Shown here: one piece after another, positions 43,835 to 51,927 of the stretch
Layout of the letters: every line of letters starts with the position of its first letter
Numbering within the stretch: the first letter of the stretch is position 1
Assembly: GCA_963677085.2 (NCBI GenBank)
Contig: CAXXFH010000004.1
Span: 1,240,001-1,304,000 of the forward strand
Length of the DNA: 64,000 bases
Source: G963677085 sp963677085
Lineage (GTDB): Bacteria; Planctomycetota; Planctomycetia; Pirellulales; Thermoguttaceae
Direction: 5' to 3'
The notes under the pieces: model-generated
Told to the model about the DNA's origin: nothing
The model's input: only the letters and a program-made list of their open reading frames with translations
Database searches by the model: none
Program-made: the position numbers and the translations under genes

Positions 43835-44018
43835 GCCAGCTTCCCAGAGAGGCAAATGGCATAAGACACCGCGACGAAACACACCAGTGGGAAATTCTAT
43901 CCTAGCCGGGTGCCGGGTGCCATGCCCATGCTTGCGTGGGCATGTTCGTCGGAATTTCGGCATGCCCACGACAAGCGTGGGCATGACACCCACCCGAGGT
44001 TTCGGGATTGCCGGAGCA
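43835..44018. repeat. Intergenic REP-like double palindrome
   Basis: The element at 43914-43995 is a diverged copy of the one inside the O-antigen ligase gene at 1752: gggtgccatgcccatgct with gtgggcatg, spacer, then gcatgcccac and gtgggcatgacaccc. Confidence 0.8.
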
Positions 44019-45863
44019 TCAGTCTTCGCCAGCGCTCGCGCGGCCCGTGGCCACATCGAACTCGTAGATCGCCGGAATCATCATCGCCACGGTGGTAAAG
44101 CCATAGGCCGCCGTGGTTACCAGGAACACGCCCAGGGTGGATTCGAGCAAGAAGCTGGCAATGGCATAGAACGTGGCGATCGGGCAGATGAAGGCGGCCA
44201 CGGCAATCGCCGACGAAGGGTTGCGCGCCCCCAGGGCCACATACAACCCAATACCTCCGCCCACCATAAAAGCCAGAAACGGCTGCAATTGGGCCTGGAA
44301 CGAACCGCTAAAGGCCACAATCATCCGCATGCACACGGCCACGCCCAAAAACAAGAAAAACACCGTACCCAGGCTCGTGGCAATCGCCGTGCGCGAATTA
44401 TCGTAGTTGATACCTGCGTGAACACCCAACATGGCCACAAACAAATAAAGCACGGCCAGGCCGCCCAACACGTAGATCAGGTTTTCCAGACTCAGGGCAC
44501 CGGCATACCAAAGGTAGAGACACAGCAGCACTGGCCCTAAGACCATTTCCTTCGTGTTATAGAACACGCCGCCCAGTTTGCCGAAGACAATTTCCTTGGG
44601 CGAAAGATCCGTCACCAGCAGAATGTCCAACGCACGACCGTCTCGCTCGCTGGTGATCGACGTGACCGACTGGGCGTTGACCAGCACCAAGCTCAACAGG
44701 AACAACGGCACTAAGGCGACCGCTCCCCCGCCGTATTGCGTCAGTTGATCGCCCGCGATCATCCAATGCAAGCTGCCGGCCGCCAGTGCGAACAACAGCA
44801 GATACACCAAGCGAATGACCAGGATCTTCCGGCCATAGGCCCAAGTGCGGATCTCCCGCCAGACGACCGGGTTGTCCCACACGTGCCGAGTGCGCTGCGA
44901 CACGGCAGACACGGCCGCGGCCGGCTGCGACTTCTCTGTTTTCTCGGCGTTGGTCTGTTCGGCCTCCGATTGTTCGGCCAGATCGTGTTCCACGCCCCAG
45001 ATGCTTTCGCGTGGGCCGCTGTCCTCCTCGACCTCGCGAACCAGTTGGACTTCGCGCGACGGGTTCCACACCCGCACCAAAGCAATCGCCACGCCGTTGA
45101 ACAACACGGTCAGGACGACCGACACAAGCAGGAACAGGTTCACCGGCGTACCCACAATGCCCAATGCGGAATCGGGACGCACAAACGGGCGAACGGCCGC
45201 GAGAATGGCCTGCCAAGGACTGAATCCGGCCGCCCAACTCTGGCAGGAAATTCCCCCCATGCTCTCGCCTAACGCCCCGGCCGCAACGATCTCTCCCGCC
45301 GCTAGCCAAAGCACCAGGGCAAGCACTGTCAGGGCCAAGGCCTGAAAGGTCTTCTCCCGCCAAAGGGCCAACATCGACCCCAAGCTGCCACACACCAACA
45401 CGCTCGCCAACGTCACGGCAAACACGCGACCGATCTGCCCAAAGGATATCCCACCCAGCAGGGCCGTAATCATGAACACGGGCAACGCCGCGACCAACAT
45501 CATCAACACATTCAGCAAACTGGCCATCAGCTTGCCAAGCACCAGTTCGCTGTTGGTCAGATTGGTTAACAACAGCAGAATCAGCGTGCGCCGATCCTTT
45601 TCCTGGGCCACAGCACTAGCCGACAGCATGGCGGCGAAGAATACGGCCAGGGCCAGTTGCAGCGGGGCCATGAGTTGGAACAAGATCGTCCCGAATCGGG
45701 CCAGATCGCCCACATCGCCCACCAACTGTGTGCCGGTAAGTACCAGATACGAGGTCACGACCACGAACCCCAACACCGCCACATAGGCCGCCCGACTGGC
45801 GTACGTTCGGCTACGACGCGGGGCTATCGTCAATTCGCGAGTGAAAACCGGGCCGATTAACAA
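44019..45863 (-). CDS. ABC-2-type permease, orphan double-length
   Basis: A 614-residue protein made of two related halves, each with about six membrane segments; both carry ATP-transporter permease features (SAVAQEKDRRTLILLLLTNL in the first, TSITSERDGRALDILLVTDL in the second). Between them is an acidic cytoplasmic linker at about residues 268-330. The repeated ERDGR/EKDRR-type segment after a membrane helix is typical of ABC-2 exporters. No ATPase gene lies nearby on either side within the window. Substrate unknown. Confidence 0.85.
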   Translation of the reverse strand: MLIGPVFTRELTIAPRRSRTYASRAAYVAVLGFVVVTSYLVLTGTQLVGDVGDLARFGTILFQLMAPLQLALAVFFAAMLSASAVAQEKDRRTLILLLLTNLTNSELVLGKLMASLLNVLMMLVAALPVFMITALLGGISFGQIGRVFAVTLASVLVCGSLGSMLALWREKTFQALALTVLALVLWLAAGEIVAAGALGESMGGISCQSWAAGFSPWQAILAAVRPFVRPDSALGIVGTPVNLFLLVSVVLTVLFNGVAIALVRVWNPSREVQLVREVEEDSGPRESIWGVEHDLAEQSEAEQTNAEKTEKSQPAAAVSAVSQRTRHVWDNPVVWREIRTWAYGRKILVIRLVYLLLFALAAGSLHWMIAGDQLTQYGGGAVALVPLFLLSLVLVNAQSVTSITSERDGRALDILLVTDLSPKEIVFGKLGGVFYNTKEMVLGPVLLCLYLWYAGALSLENLIYVLGGLAVLYLFVAMLGVHAGINYDNSRTAIATSLGTVFFLFLGVAVCMRMIVAFSGSFQAQLQPFLAFMVGGGIGLYVALGARNPSSAIAVAAFICPIATFYAIASFLLESTLGVFLVTTAAYGFTTVAMMIPAIYEFDVATGRASAGED

Positions 45864-46347
45864 CGCTCTGTCTCCAGTTGTCTATAACGTTGGACCGTAG
45901 GATGCCACTGGCTGCTCATCAGCCAGTGCCGCGGCGAAAAACGGGACAGGTCTAATTTATGCGTAAACCCCGCAGCCGTACCCGTTGACTTGATCCGCAT
46001 AAATTAGACCTGCCCCATTTTTCGCCATCTTCATCTTCATCTTTCGATCATACCACATCGGCCCCACCTACCGTAACCGGTCGGAAGGCAAACCGGCGAG
46101 ATTCTAACCCGTGAATTAGCATACGGTTAGCGATACTGCCACCGAACAGATCGCACGTTGCCTACTGTGCGGTCCCTCGAGCTGACATCTGGCCCCAGCG
46201 ACGCCGCCCCCCACCTTTTGGGTTCAGACAACCAATCCCTTGCTCCTCGCTCAAAACCGACTAACATGAATTGCAGTGCCTTCGGCGCTGAATTCCACAA
46301 AAAATCCAACTACGCGTTACCCCCAGAGGATCGAAAGGGATAGAGCG
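45864..46347. other. 484-bp divergent intergenic region with two repeat elements
   Basis: Contains a cactggctg palindrome at 45902-45932 immediately followed by a 31-bp inverted repeat pair at 45933-46026. The rest holds the promoter of the PEP-CTERM gene. Confidence 0.75.
45933..46026. repeat. 31-bp inverted repeat pair with 32-base spacer, RAYT/REP-like
   Basis: The left arm starts ggcgaaaaacgggacaggtc and ends aatttatgcg; the right arm is its inverse with two mismatches. Sequences of the type ggggcaggtctaatttatgcg are common in bacterial REP elements mobilised by Y1 transposases; no such transposase is in the window. Confidence 0.75.
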
Positions 46348-47178
46348 GTGGGCAGACTCCAAACAACCACACTGGCAATTGCGGCATTAATCTCAGTGGC
46401 CCTGGCCGGCCATGTCCGGGCCGACTTGATCGGCTGCTGGCCTTTGGACGAGACTTCTGGGACTCGGGCAACCAACCTAGCCAGCGGTGGCACGGAGGGG
46501 GTCTTGATGCAGGGCACCGGCGACGCGGCCAGCGAAGCCGCCGGTCCCACCTGGACCACCGATGCCACCCGCGGCCAAGTCCTCGCGTTCGACGGCAACG
46601 ACGACTGGGTCGACGCCGGTTTCATTCCCGCGCTGGCCAAAGACACCGACGACTTCACCTGGGCGTTCTGGACATACCAGGTTCAAGTGGCCAACTCGGA
46701 TGTTGCCTTAGGAAACCGATATCAGGCCGATAGCCAAACAGGCAGTCAATGGGTGAAATTCACGGCCGACAAGTTCGAGTATCTGTCAAGTGGGAGTAAC
46801 GTGAACCACGTCGACTACGACAACATTCCGCAGAACGTTTGGGTACATCATGCCGTCGTAAAAAGTGGTTCGACCCTCACCTACTACCGCAATGGAAGCG
46901 TACCGGCCTCCGGAGAGGCCACCCACGCGATCGCCAGCGACTTGGCCTCACAGCCGTTTTACATGGGCGGCGACAAATATGCCGAGCGTTGGCAGGGGAG
47001 CCTCGATGACGTGGCTCTTTGGACCGACGCCCTCTCGGCCGATGCCATCGCCGGTCTGGCCGACGGCACCTACACGCCGCTGACAGTGCCGGTTCCCGAG
47101 CCGTCTACCATGCTGCTAAGCCTCCTGGGCCTGTCGAGCGCAGCTTTTGTGGCTTGGCGTCGCCGCAAGACGGCATAG
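46348..47178 (+). CDS. LamG-domain secreted protein with PEP-CTERM sorting signal
   Basis: A 276-residue protein from a GTG start at 46348 with gaaaggga upstream; a 5' extension of the frame is rejected because the signal peptide starts here. Residues about 30-235 form a LamG/concanavalin A-like beta-sandwich (DLIGCWPLDETSGTRATNLA, DDWVDAGF, WVHHAVVKSG). The C-terminus is a textbook PEP-CTERM: VPEPSTMLLSLLGLS then WRRRK. Processing by an exosortase system and attachment to the surface are expected. A strong terminator follows. Confidence 0.9.
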   Translation: MGRLQTTTLAIAALISVALAGHVRADLIGCWPLDETSGTRATNLASGGTEGVLMQGTGDAASEAAGPTWTTDATRGQVLAFDGNDDWVDAGFIPALAKDTDDFTWAFWTYQVQVANSDVALGNRYQADSQTGSQWVKFTADKFEYLSSGSNVNHVDYDNIPQNVWVHHAVVKSGSTLTYYRNGSVPASGEATHAIASDLASQPFYMGGDKYAERWQGSLDDVALWTDALSADAIAGLADGTYTPLTVPVPEPSTMLLSLLGLSSAAFVAWRRRKTA

Positions 47179-47201
47179 CCCCTTACATCATTGCCCACGA
47201 G

Positions 47202-47247
47202 AAAACGGCCGGCGACCATTCGAGGTCGCCGGCCGTTTTATTTTTTT
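47202..47247 (+). terminator. Strong intrinsic terminator
   Basis: aaaacggccggcgacc and ggtcgccggccgtttt form a 16-bp perfect stem with a 6-base loop followed by tatttttttac. 24 bases after the PEP-CTERM gene. Its A-rich left edge also gives T on the other strand, so it may serve both directions. Confidence 0.93.
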
Positions 47248-47254
47248 ACTCTGA

Positions 47255-47276
47255 TTCCCAAGCCGAAGCTTGGGGC
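47255..47276. repeat. Degenerate cgttcccaag palindrome
   Basis: ttcccaagccgaagcttggg is a variant of the palindromes at 701 and 6694. Confidence 0.6.
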
Positions 47277-47303
47277 ACCGGAGAAGCTGCTTGTCGGTCG
47301 CCC

Positions 47304-48506
47304 CTAAAAGGACGTGTTCACGCCCGAAGTGGCGGCACCGCCGTAGTTGACCGGCGGATTCGAATAGCCCTGCGTCGGATAACCCGTGGTCGGCGTTCCC
47401 GTATTGGGTGCCGTGTTGGCAGCCGGCTGATAAGAACTTGTGCTGCCGGGCCGGTACGCCGGAGGATTGCCGACACTGTTAGCCGCCGCCCCATAGCCGC
47501 CGTTGGGCGTCTGATAAGAAGGCGTTCCCGCTGGATTGTAGCCGGTTTGACCAGGCACATAGCTGTTGTTGGTATTGGCAGCCGGATAACCGGTTGCGGC
47601 CGGATTGTAGGCCGGATTCGCGCCATTGCCCGCCGGGTTTTGCGTTGCCGGAACAGCGCCGGTCCCATATGCCGCAGGCGTAACACCGTTGCCATTGGTA
47701 GCCCCGTAGCCGGTCGACGAATTGGTGTCGTACGGCTGTCCCGTACTATAGCGATCCCCGCCCGTGCTGTAACGGTCACTGGTATCGGCGCCATAGCGAT
47801 CGGTACCCGTGTTGTAGCGGTCGGCACCCGTGTCGTAGCGGTCGCCGCTGGCTCCATATCGTCCATCGGCCGTGCTGTACTGCGGCCCGGCGGTGGCGGG
47901 AGCCCCATACCGATTATCCGTCGCCCCCGCGGGTGACGTCGGTCGCACTGGATTGCCGTAGGAGTCGCCGCCCGTCGCGGCCGTGGCGCCATAAGGCCCG
48001 GCGCTAGGACTGGGCGTGTAGCCACCGCCTGCTTGGCCATACGGTGCCGCCGCGCCAGCCGCATAGGGATTAGCGGTTTGATAGGGTGCCGCCTGAGCTG
48101 CATAGGGATTCGTAGAAACGGCCGCCGTCGGAGGTGCCGCGTCATAAGGGTTCTGAGTTGTTGCGGCATACGGCTGCGCTGCACCATAGGGATTGGTTCC
48201 GGTTGGCGCCGGACCGTAACCGGTGGCCGCAGGTGGAGTCGCCGTATACGGCTGTGGTTGGCCCGCCGTGACATCGTAGCCGGGTGCCGTGCTTGGGTAG
48301 CTGACCGTCGGCGGTGTGGTCGAAACGGGCGTTGCCGCCAACTGAGATGGCAACGTCGTCGCTCCTGGCGACGTGCTGATATCGGTTGGTGGGTTCTTCT
48401 TCCAGAACGCCAGATTGGGCATCGTCCACTTGCCGGCACTGTAACAGCCCGACAAGCTGAGCATCACGAGTCCCACCAAGGTATACCGTGCAACGTTCCT
48501 TCGCAT
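47304..48506 (-). CDS. Tyr/Gly/Pro/Asn-rich low-complexity lipoprotein
   Basis: A 400-residue protein whose start at 48506 opens a lipoprotein signal peptide with lipobox LSLSGC at about residue 21. The remaining chain is almost entirely Ala, Tyr, Gly, Pro, Thr and Asn, with a central block of degenerate DRYxTG units (DRYDTGADRYNTGTDRYG). No globular domain is predicted. Such Tyr/Gly/Pro-rich proteins can be surface-exposed, self-associating or disordered. aagga precedes the ATG. Unusual composition makes it a candidate structural envelope protein, which is inference. Confidence 0.78.
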   Translation of the reverse strand: MRRNVARYTLVGLVMLSLSGCYSAGKWTMPNLAFWKKNPPTDISTSPGATTLPSQLAATPVSTTPPTVSYPSTAPGYDVTAGQPQPYTATPPAATGYGPAPTGTNPYGAAQPYAATTQNPYDAAPPTAAVSTNPYAAQAAPYQTANPYAAGAAAPYGQAGGGYTPSPSAGPYGATAATGGDSYGNPVRPTSPAGATDNRYGAPATAGPQYSTADGRYGASGDRYDTGADRYNTGTDRYGADTSDRYSTGGDRYSTGQPYDTNSSTGYGATNGNGVTPAAYGTGAVPATQNPAGNGANPAYNPAATGYPAANTNNSYVPGQTGYNPAGTPSYQTPNGGYGAAANSVGNPPAYRPGSTSSYQPAANTAPNTGTPTTGYPTQGYSNPPVNYGGAATSGVNTSF

Positions 48507-49074
48507 GCTTCGGTGTCCTTCCAGAAGCGGACAATTAGACAAGTCTTGTGCCATCGACTTCCGTGCCGATCGCCAGACGGCGTTTTCTCCCCCACATAGG
48601 CACTTGCCCCGCACAGGGATCGACCGTCGTTCATTGGGCCGACGCGTGATACACTCGCCTGGCGCCTCGATCAATAGACCCGGGACTAGCCTAGCGCTCA
48701 CACGTCTAGCTTTCTTAATCGATCGCTACAACCGGAATCCTTACTATAGTTTCTCAAAACCGGGCAATTTCACACAAGGCGATCTGTAGCAAGGCTTCCA
48801 GCACCGCGATCCCGGCAAGAAAGCGTGGGCGGATTATAGACACCTCACCCGGTGGGTCAATGGCAGAATCGCCCGAAATGAGACACGCACTAAAGATAGG
48901 CAATTTCGGTCAACCAGAGCCCCCTGAGAACCCAGAAAATCCGACGCCGAACGATTCTGGTATTTCGTAAAACCTGAATTTTCGGGTGCCACGAGCAGCC
49001 TGCATGCCCGTGTTCGGCATTGGCTGACAAGCAGCCAATGGCACCCAACCCGTCGTTTTAAGATTGACAAAGCC
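48507..49074. other. 568-bp intergenic region with a long repeat element
   Basis: At about 48983-49051 gggtgccacgagcagcctgc leads through a palindrome (attggctgacaagcagccaat) to ggcaccca, so the outer ends are inverted. The remainder between the sulfatase stop and the lipoprotein start shows no supported gene. Confidence 0.6.
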
Positions 49075-50439
49075 CTATCGCCCGACCGTTTCGCACATCG
49101 CCTTGTAGGCGGCTTGCAGCTCGGCCACTTTGTCGGGATGTTCGGCAGCGAGATCGGTCTTCTCGTTCGGATCTTTCCCCAGGTGGAAAAGCATGGGCTT
49201 GCCCGATCGCCGACTGAACAGCTTCCATGGCCCGCCCCGAACGGCGTGAGTGTTGCCGTACGTCCAGAAGAAATGGCGTTCGGGCACCGCGTCCACCTTC
49301 CCACAGAGCAGGCTGCCTAGGTCCGTGCCGTCGAGAGTCAACCCGGCCGTGTCCACTCCGGACAGCCCACATAAGGTGGGAAGCATGTCGAGCGTCGAAC
49401 ACGGCTCATCGACGGTTGTATCCGGCCGAATGTAGCCGGGCCACCGCATGACACACGGCACACGAATACCGCCTTCGAAGAGCGTACCCTTCTGGCCTCG
49501 CAACGAGCCGTTGTCGCCTCCATGGCGAGGGTCGGCTCCATTGTCGGAAATGAACACCACCAGCGTGTTACGTTGGAGCTTCGCGTTGTCAATCGCCTGT
49601 AACACGGCCCCTACCCCGTCGTCCAGGGCCTTGACCATGGCACTGTAAACGCGGCGGTTCTCGTCGGCCATCTGATCGAACGCTTTGAGATCCTCGGGCT
49701 TGGCCTGGAGGATGTTCTTAAACTGCTTTTTTTCGTCATCCCATCCCTTGCCGTAGTGTGGCGCATTGTAGGGTAGGTAGAGAAAAAACGGCTTGTCGGC
49801 CGCCTGTTGCTTGAGGAGCCGAACAGCGTCGGCAGTCATCAGATCGGTGCTGTAACCGGTTTCGGCAAGCTGTTTCTCGTTGCGGAACCAATCGGACATA
49901 TGCCCGTACTTCAGATCGAAGTAATCGATGCATCCGGCCGTAAAACCGTAGAAGTAGTCGAAGCCGCGCCGCGTGGGAAATTGCTCGACGTTGCCGTGAC
50001 CGCCGAGGTGCCATTTTCCGATGATGGCCGTTCGATAGCCCGCACGTTTCAACAGGGCAGCCACAGTCGGTTCGTCCGGCCGCAGCCCGTGGTCTTGGTC
50101 GTTGGGGTTTGTCGGCATCAACACACGATCTAAGCCCCCCAGAGACCGAATCGGCATCCGGCCGGTCAACAGCGAATAGCGGCTCGGAGTGCATGCCGGC
50201 GCGGTAACATACCAGTTCGTAAAACGCACGCCATCGCGAGCGATCGAATCGATATGTGGCGTGGGAATATCGCCGCCGTAACAACTCAGGTCGCCGTAGC
50301 CGAGATCGTCGGCATAGATCAACACCACATTGAGCGACTTGGCGTCGGGTGCTTTGGCTGCGCTGGCGGTGCCTACTACGGCCAGCCCGAGAATCATCGC
50401 CAGACAACTCGCCATTGCCGACAAACAGATGCGCGCCAT
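49075..50439 (-). CDS. Exported arylsulfatase
   Basis: A 454-residue sulfatase from the ATG at 50439, with GGAG upstream and a signal peptide (MASCLAMILGLAVVGTASA). The nucleophile motif CTPSRYSLLTGR gives Cys83, the residue converted to formylglycine by sulfatase-maturing enzyme, so it is a Cys-type sulfatase. Metal ligands Asp44-Asp45 (YADDLGYG) and the DNG motif (FISDNGAD) are present, as is GKWHLGG. Sulfatases are numerous in Planctomycetes and remove sulfate from polysaccharides. Substrate unknown; the maturase is not in the window. Confidence 0.95.
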   Translation of the reverse strand: MARICLSAMASCLAMILGLAVVGTASAAKAPDAKSLNVVLIYADDLGYGDLSCYGGDIPTPHIDSIARDGVRFTNWYVTAPACTPSRYSLLTGRMPIRSLGGLDRVLMPTNPNDQDHGLRPDEPTVAALLKRAGYRTAIIGKWHLGGHGNVEQFPTRRGFDYFYGFTAGCIDYFDLKYGHMSDWFRNEKQLAETGYSTDLMTADAVRLLKQQAADKPFFLYLPYNAPHYGKGWDDEKKQFKNILQAKPEDLKAFDQMADENRRVYSAMVKALDDGVGAVLQAIDNAKLQRNTLVVFISDNGADPRHGGDNGSLRGQKGTLFEGGIRVPCVMRWPGYIRPDTTVDEPCSTLDMLPTLCGLSGVDTAGLTLDGTDLGSLLCGKVDAVPERHFFWTYGNTHAVRGGPWKLFSRRSGKPMLFHLGKDPNEKTDLAAEHPDKVAELQAAYKAMCETVGR

Positions 50440-50879
50440 GATCGATCTCCAGGTGGGTACGTGTGAGGCCAAGACAGGCAATGGGCGTTGGTTCGCCAGT
50501 AACGCCAGCTTAAACCACGTGCCGGGACAACACAAATCCCGAAGCTTCGACCCGTCTGGCTGCCAACCGTTCCGCACGTCGGCCGCGACCTGGGCGCATA
50601 AAAGAGGCGGCAGCAAGACCTCCGACCAAGGAGAACTCGGGGATCACACCGCCGCCCACCGACGGCCACAACAAGCGCCGCCGGAACGCGAAACCATTTT
50701 ACTTATCGGAACGAGGCGAAAGAATGCTCGTCCCTTTGATTAAATCATAACCTGAAAAAAGCTCGAACGCTCGGGCGATTCTCGGCCCTGGGGGGGGAGA
50801 GCCTCGCCTGTTCAGACAGCCGGACATGGCTGCTGAAGCGGCCAAGCCTCTAGTCTCTAGCCTCGAACCTCTCTGTCCT
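50440..50879. other. 440-bp intergenic region with an inverted copy of the 22553-22615 element
   Basis: ggctgctgaagcggcc at 50828-50843, with flanks ccggacatgg and gccaagcctctagtctctag, corresponds in inverse orientation to the stretch near 22553-22615. The rest shows no gene. Confidence 0.65.
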
Positions 50880-51515
50880 CTACGTCGCTCGAACCTCGGC
50901 GGTTTGCTGCAGCGCCGTCTTATACCGATCGGCCACCACGTCCCAGTCGATCACGTTCCAAAACGCTTTGACATAATCCGGCCGGCGGTTCTGATATTTA
51001 AGGTAGTACGCATGCTCCCAGACATCAAGCCCAAGAATGGGTGTGTTGCCGTTCATCAACGGGCTATCCTGATTGGGGGTCGATTCTACGACCAGCTTTC
51101 GGTCGGGATTGACCGATAACCAGGCCCAACCGCTGCCAAAACGCCCCACGGCGGCCGCGTTGAAGGATTCGGCAAATGCGTCGAAACCCTTCAGTTGGCC
51201 ATCGATTGCCTTGGCGAGCTCTCCCTTGGGTTGCCCACCCCCGTTGCTGGACATCACGGTCCAGAACAGCGAGTGGTTGGCATGCCCTCCACCGTTGTTC
51301 CGTACAGCGGTCTGTATGTCTTCAGGCAACGTGTGGATAGCCGCAACCAAGTCTTCGATCAACGGATTGCCCAAGTCGTGCCCCTCGACGGCCGCGTTCA
51401 GCTTGGCCACATAGCCCGCATGGTGCTTCGTGTAATGGATTTCCATCGTTCGGGCGTCGATGTACGGCTCCAAAGCGTCGTAAGCGTAGGGAAGCGTAGG
51501 AAGTTCGTAAGCCAT
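50880..51515 (-). CDS. Fe/Mn superoxide dismutase
   Basis: A 211-residue SOD. Metal ligands fit His27 (EIHYTKHHAGY), His81 (NGGGHANHSLFW), Asp164 and His168 (LDVWEHAYYLKYQ). NNGGG and GGGQPKG are typical of Mn-type enzymes, though metal cannot be fixed from sequence. It dismutates superoxide in the cytoplasm; no signal peptide. The start at 51515 has ggag upstream; a longer frame begins at 51575. Confidence 0.96.
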   Translation of the reverse strand: MAYELPTLPYAYDALEPYIDARTMEIHYTKHHAGYVAKLNAAVEGHDLGNPLIEDLVAAIHTLPEDIQTAVRNNGGGHANHSLFWTVMSSNGGGQPKGELAKAIDGQLKGFDAFAESFNAAAVGRFGSGWAWLSVNPDRKLVVESTPNQDSPLMNGNTPILGLDVWEHAYYLKYQNRRPDYVKAFWNVIDWDVVADRYKTALQQTAEVRAT

Positions 51516-51927
51516 TTTGGTCTCCATTCTCATCTTCATGTTGGGAAAAAGGTCGTATCTTCGCCTGCAGCCCAATCACCGTGGACAACCTCTCTGCCTT
51601 CAAGGCAACTGGCGTGAGATTTTTCACAAGCAAGGCTGTTATTATAATAGGCCGTTCTCGGGAGAAGGCAATATGGAGAACGAATACACACAGGGGGTAA
51701 CACAATAACACCGACGCCTCGCGAGAGACGTGGCAACCCGCAGGCAGATCTTACGGGGGGCATCCGCCAAGAAACGGGATACGGGCAACGGCCAGCCTTC
51801 GACTGGCGAGTTGGGTGCCGGCGGCGGCTTGCTCGCCGCTACTGAAGCAAGGACAGGCAAACTGCCCATGGCACCCGAGAGCCCAAGACAACGACCATCC
51901 GAAGCAAGAGCCGAGAGGTATGACGTA
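51516..51927. other. 412-bp intergenic region with a composite palindrome
   Basis: Between SOD and flagellin, both minus strand. A gggtgccggcggcggcttgc ... atggcaccc element lies near 51812-51876. No gene supported. Confidence 0.55.

Noticed and set aside
42569..44056. Extended N-terminus of the CNNM/CorC gene
   Set aside because: The extension translates the REP-like element and overlaps the end of the ABC permease gene; the membrane domain starts at the GTG at 43834.
47019..47936. 305-codon frame opposite the Tyr-rich lipoprotein gene
   Set aside because: Arg/Ile-rich antisense of a low-complexity gene; overlaps the end of the PEP-CTERM gene and a strong terminator.
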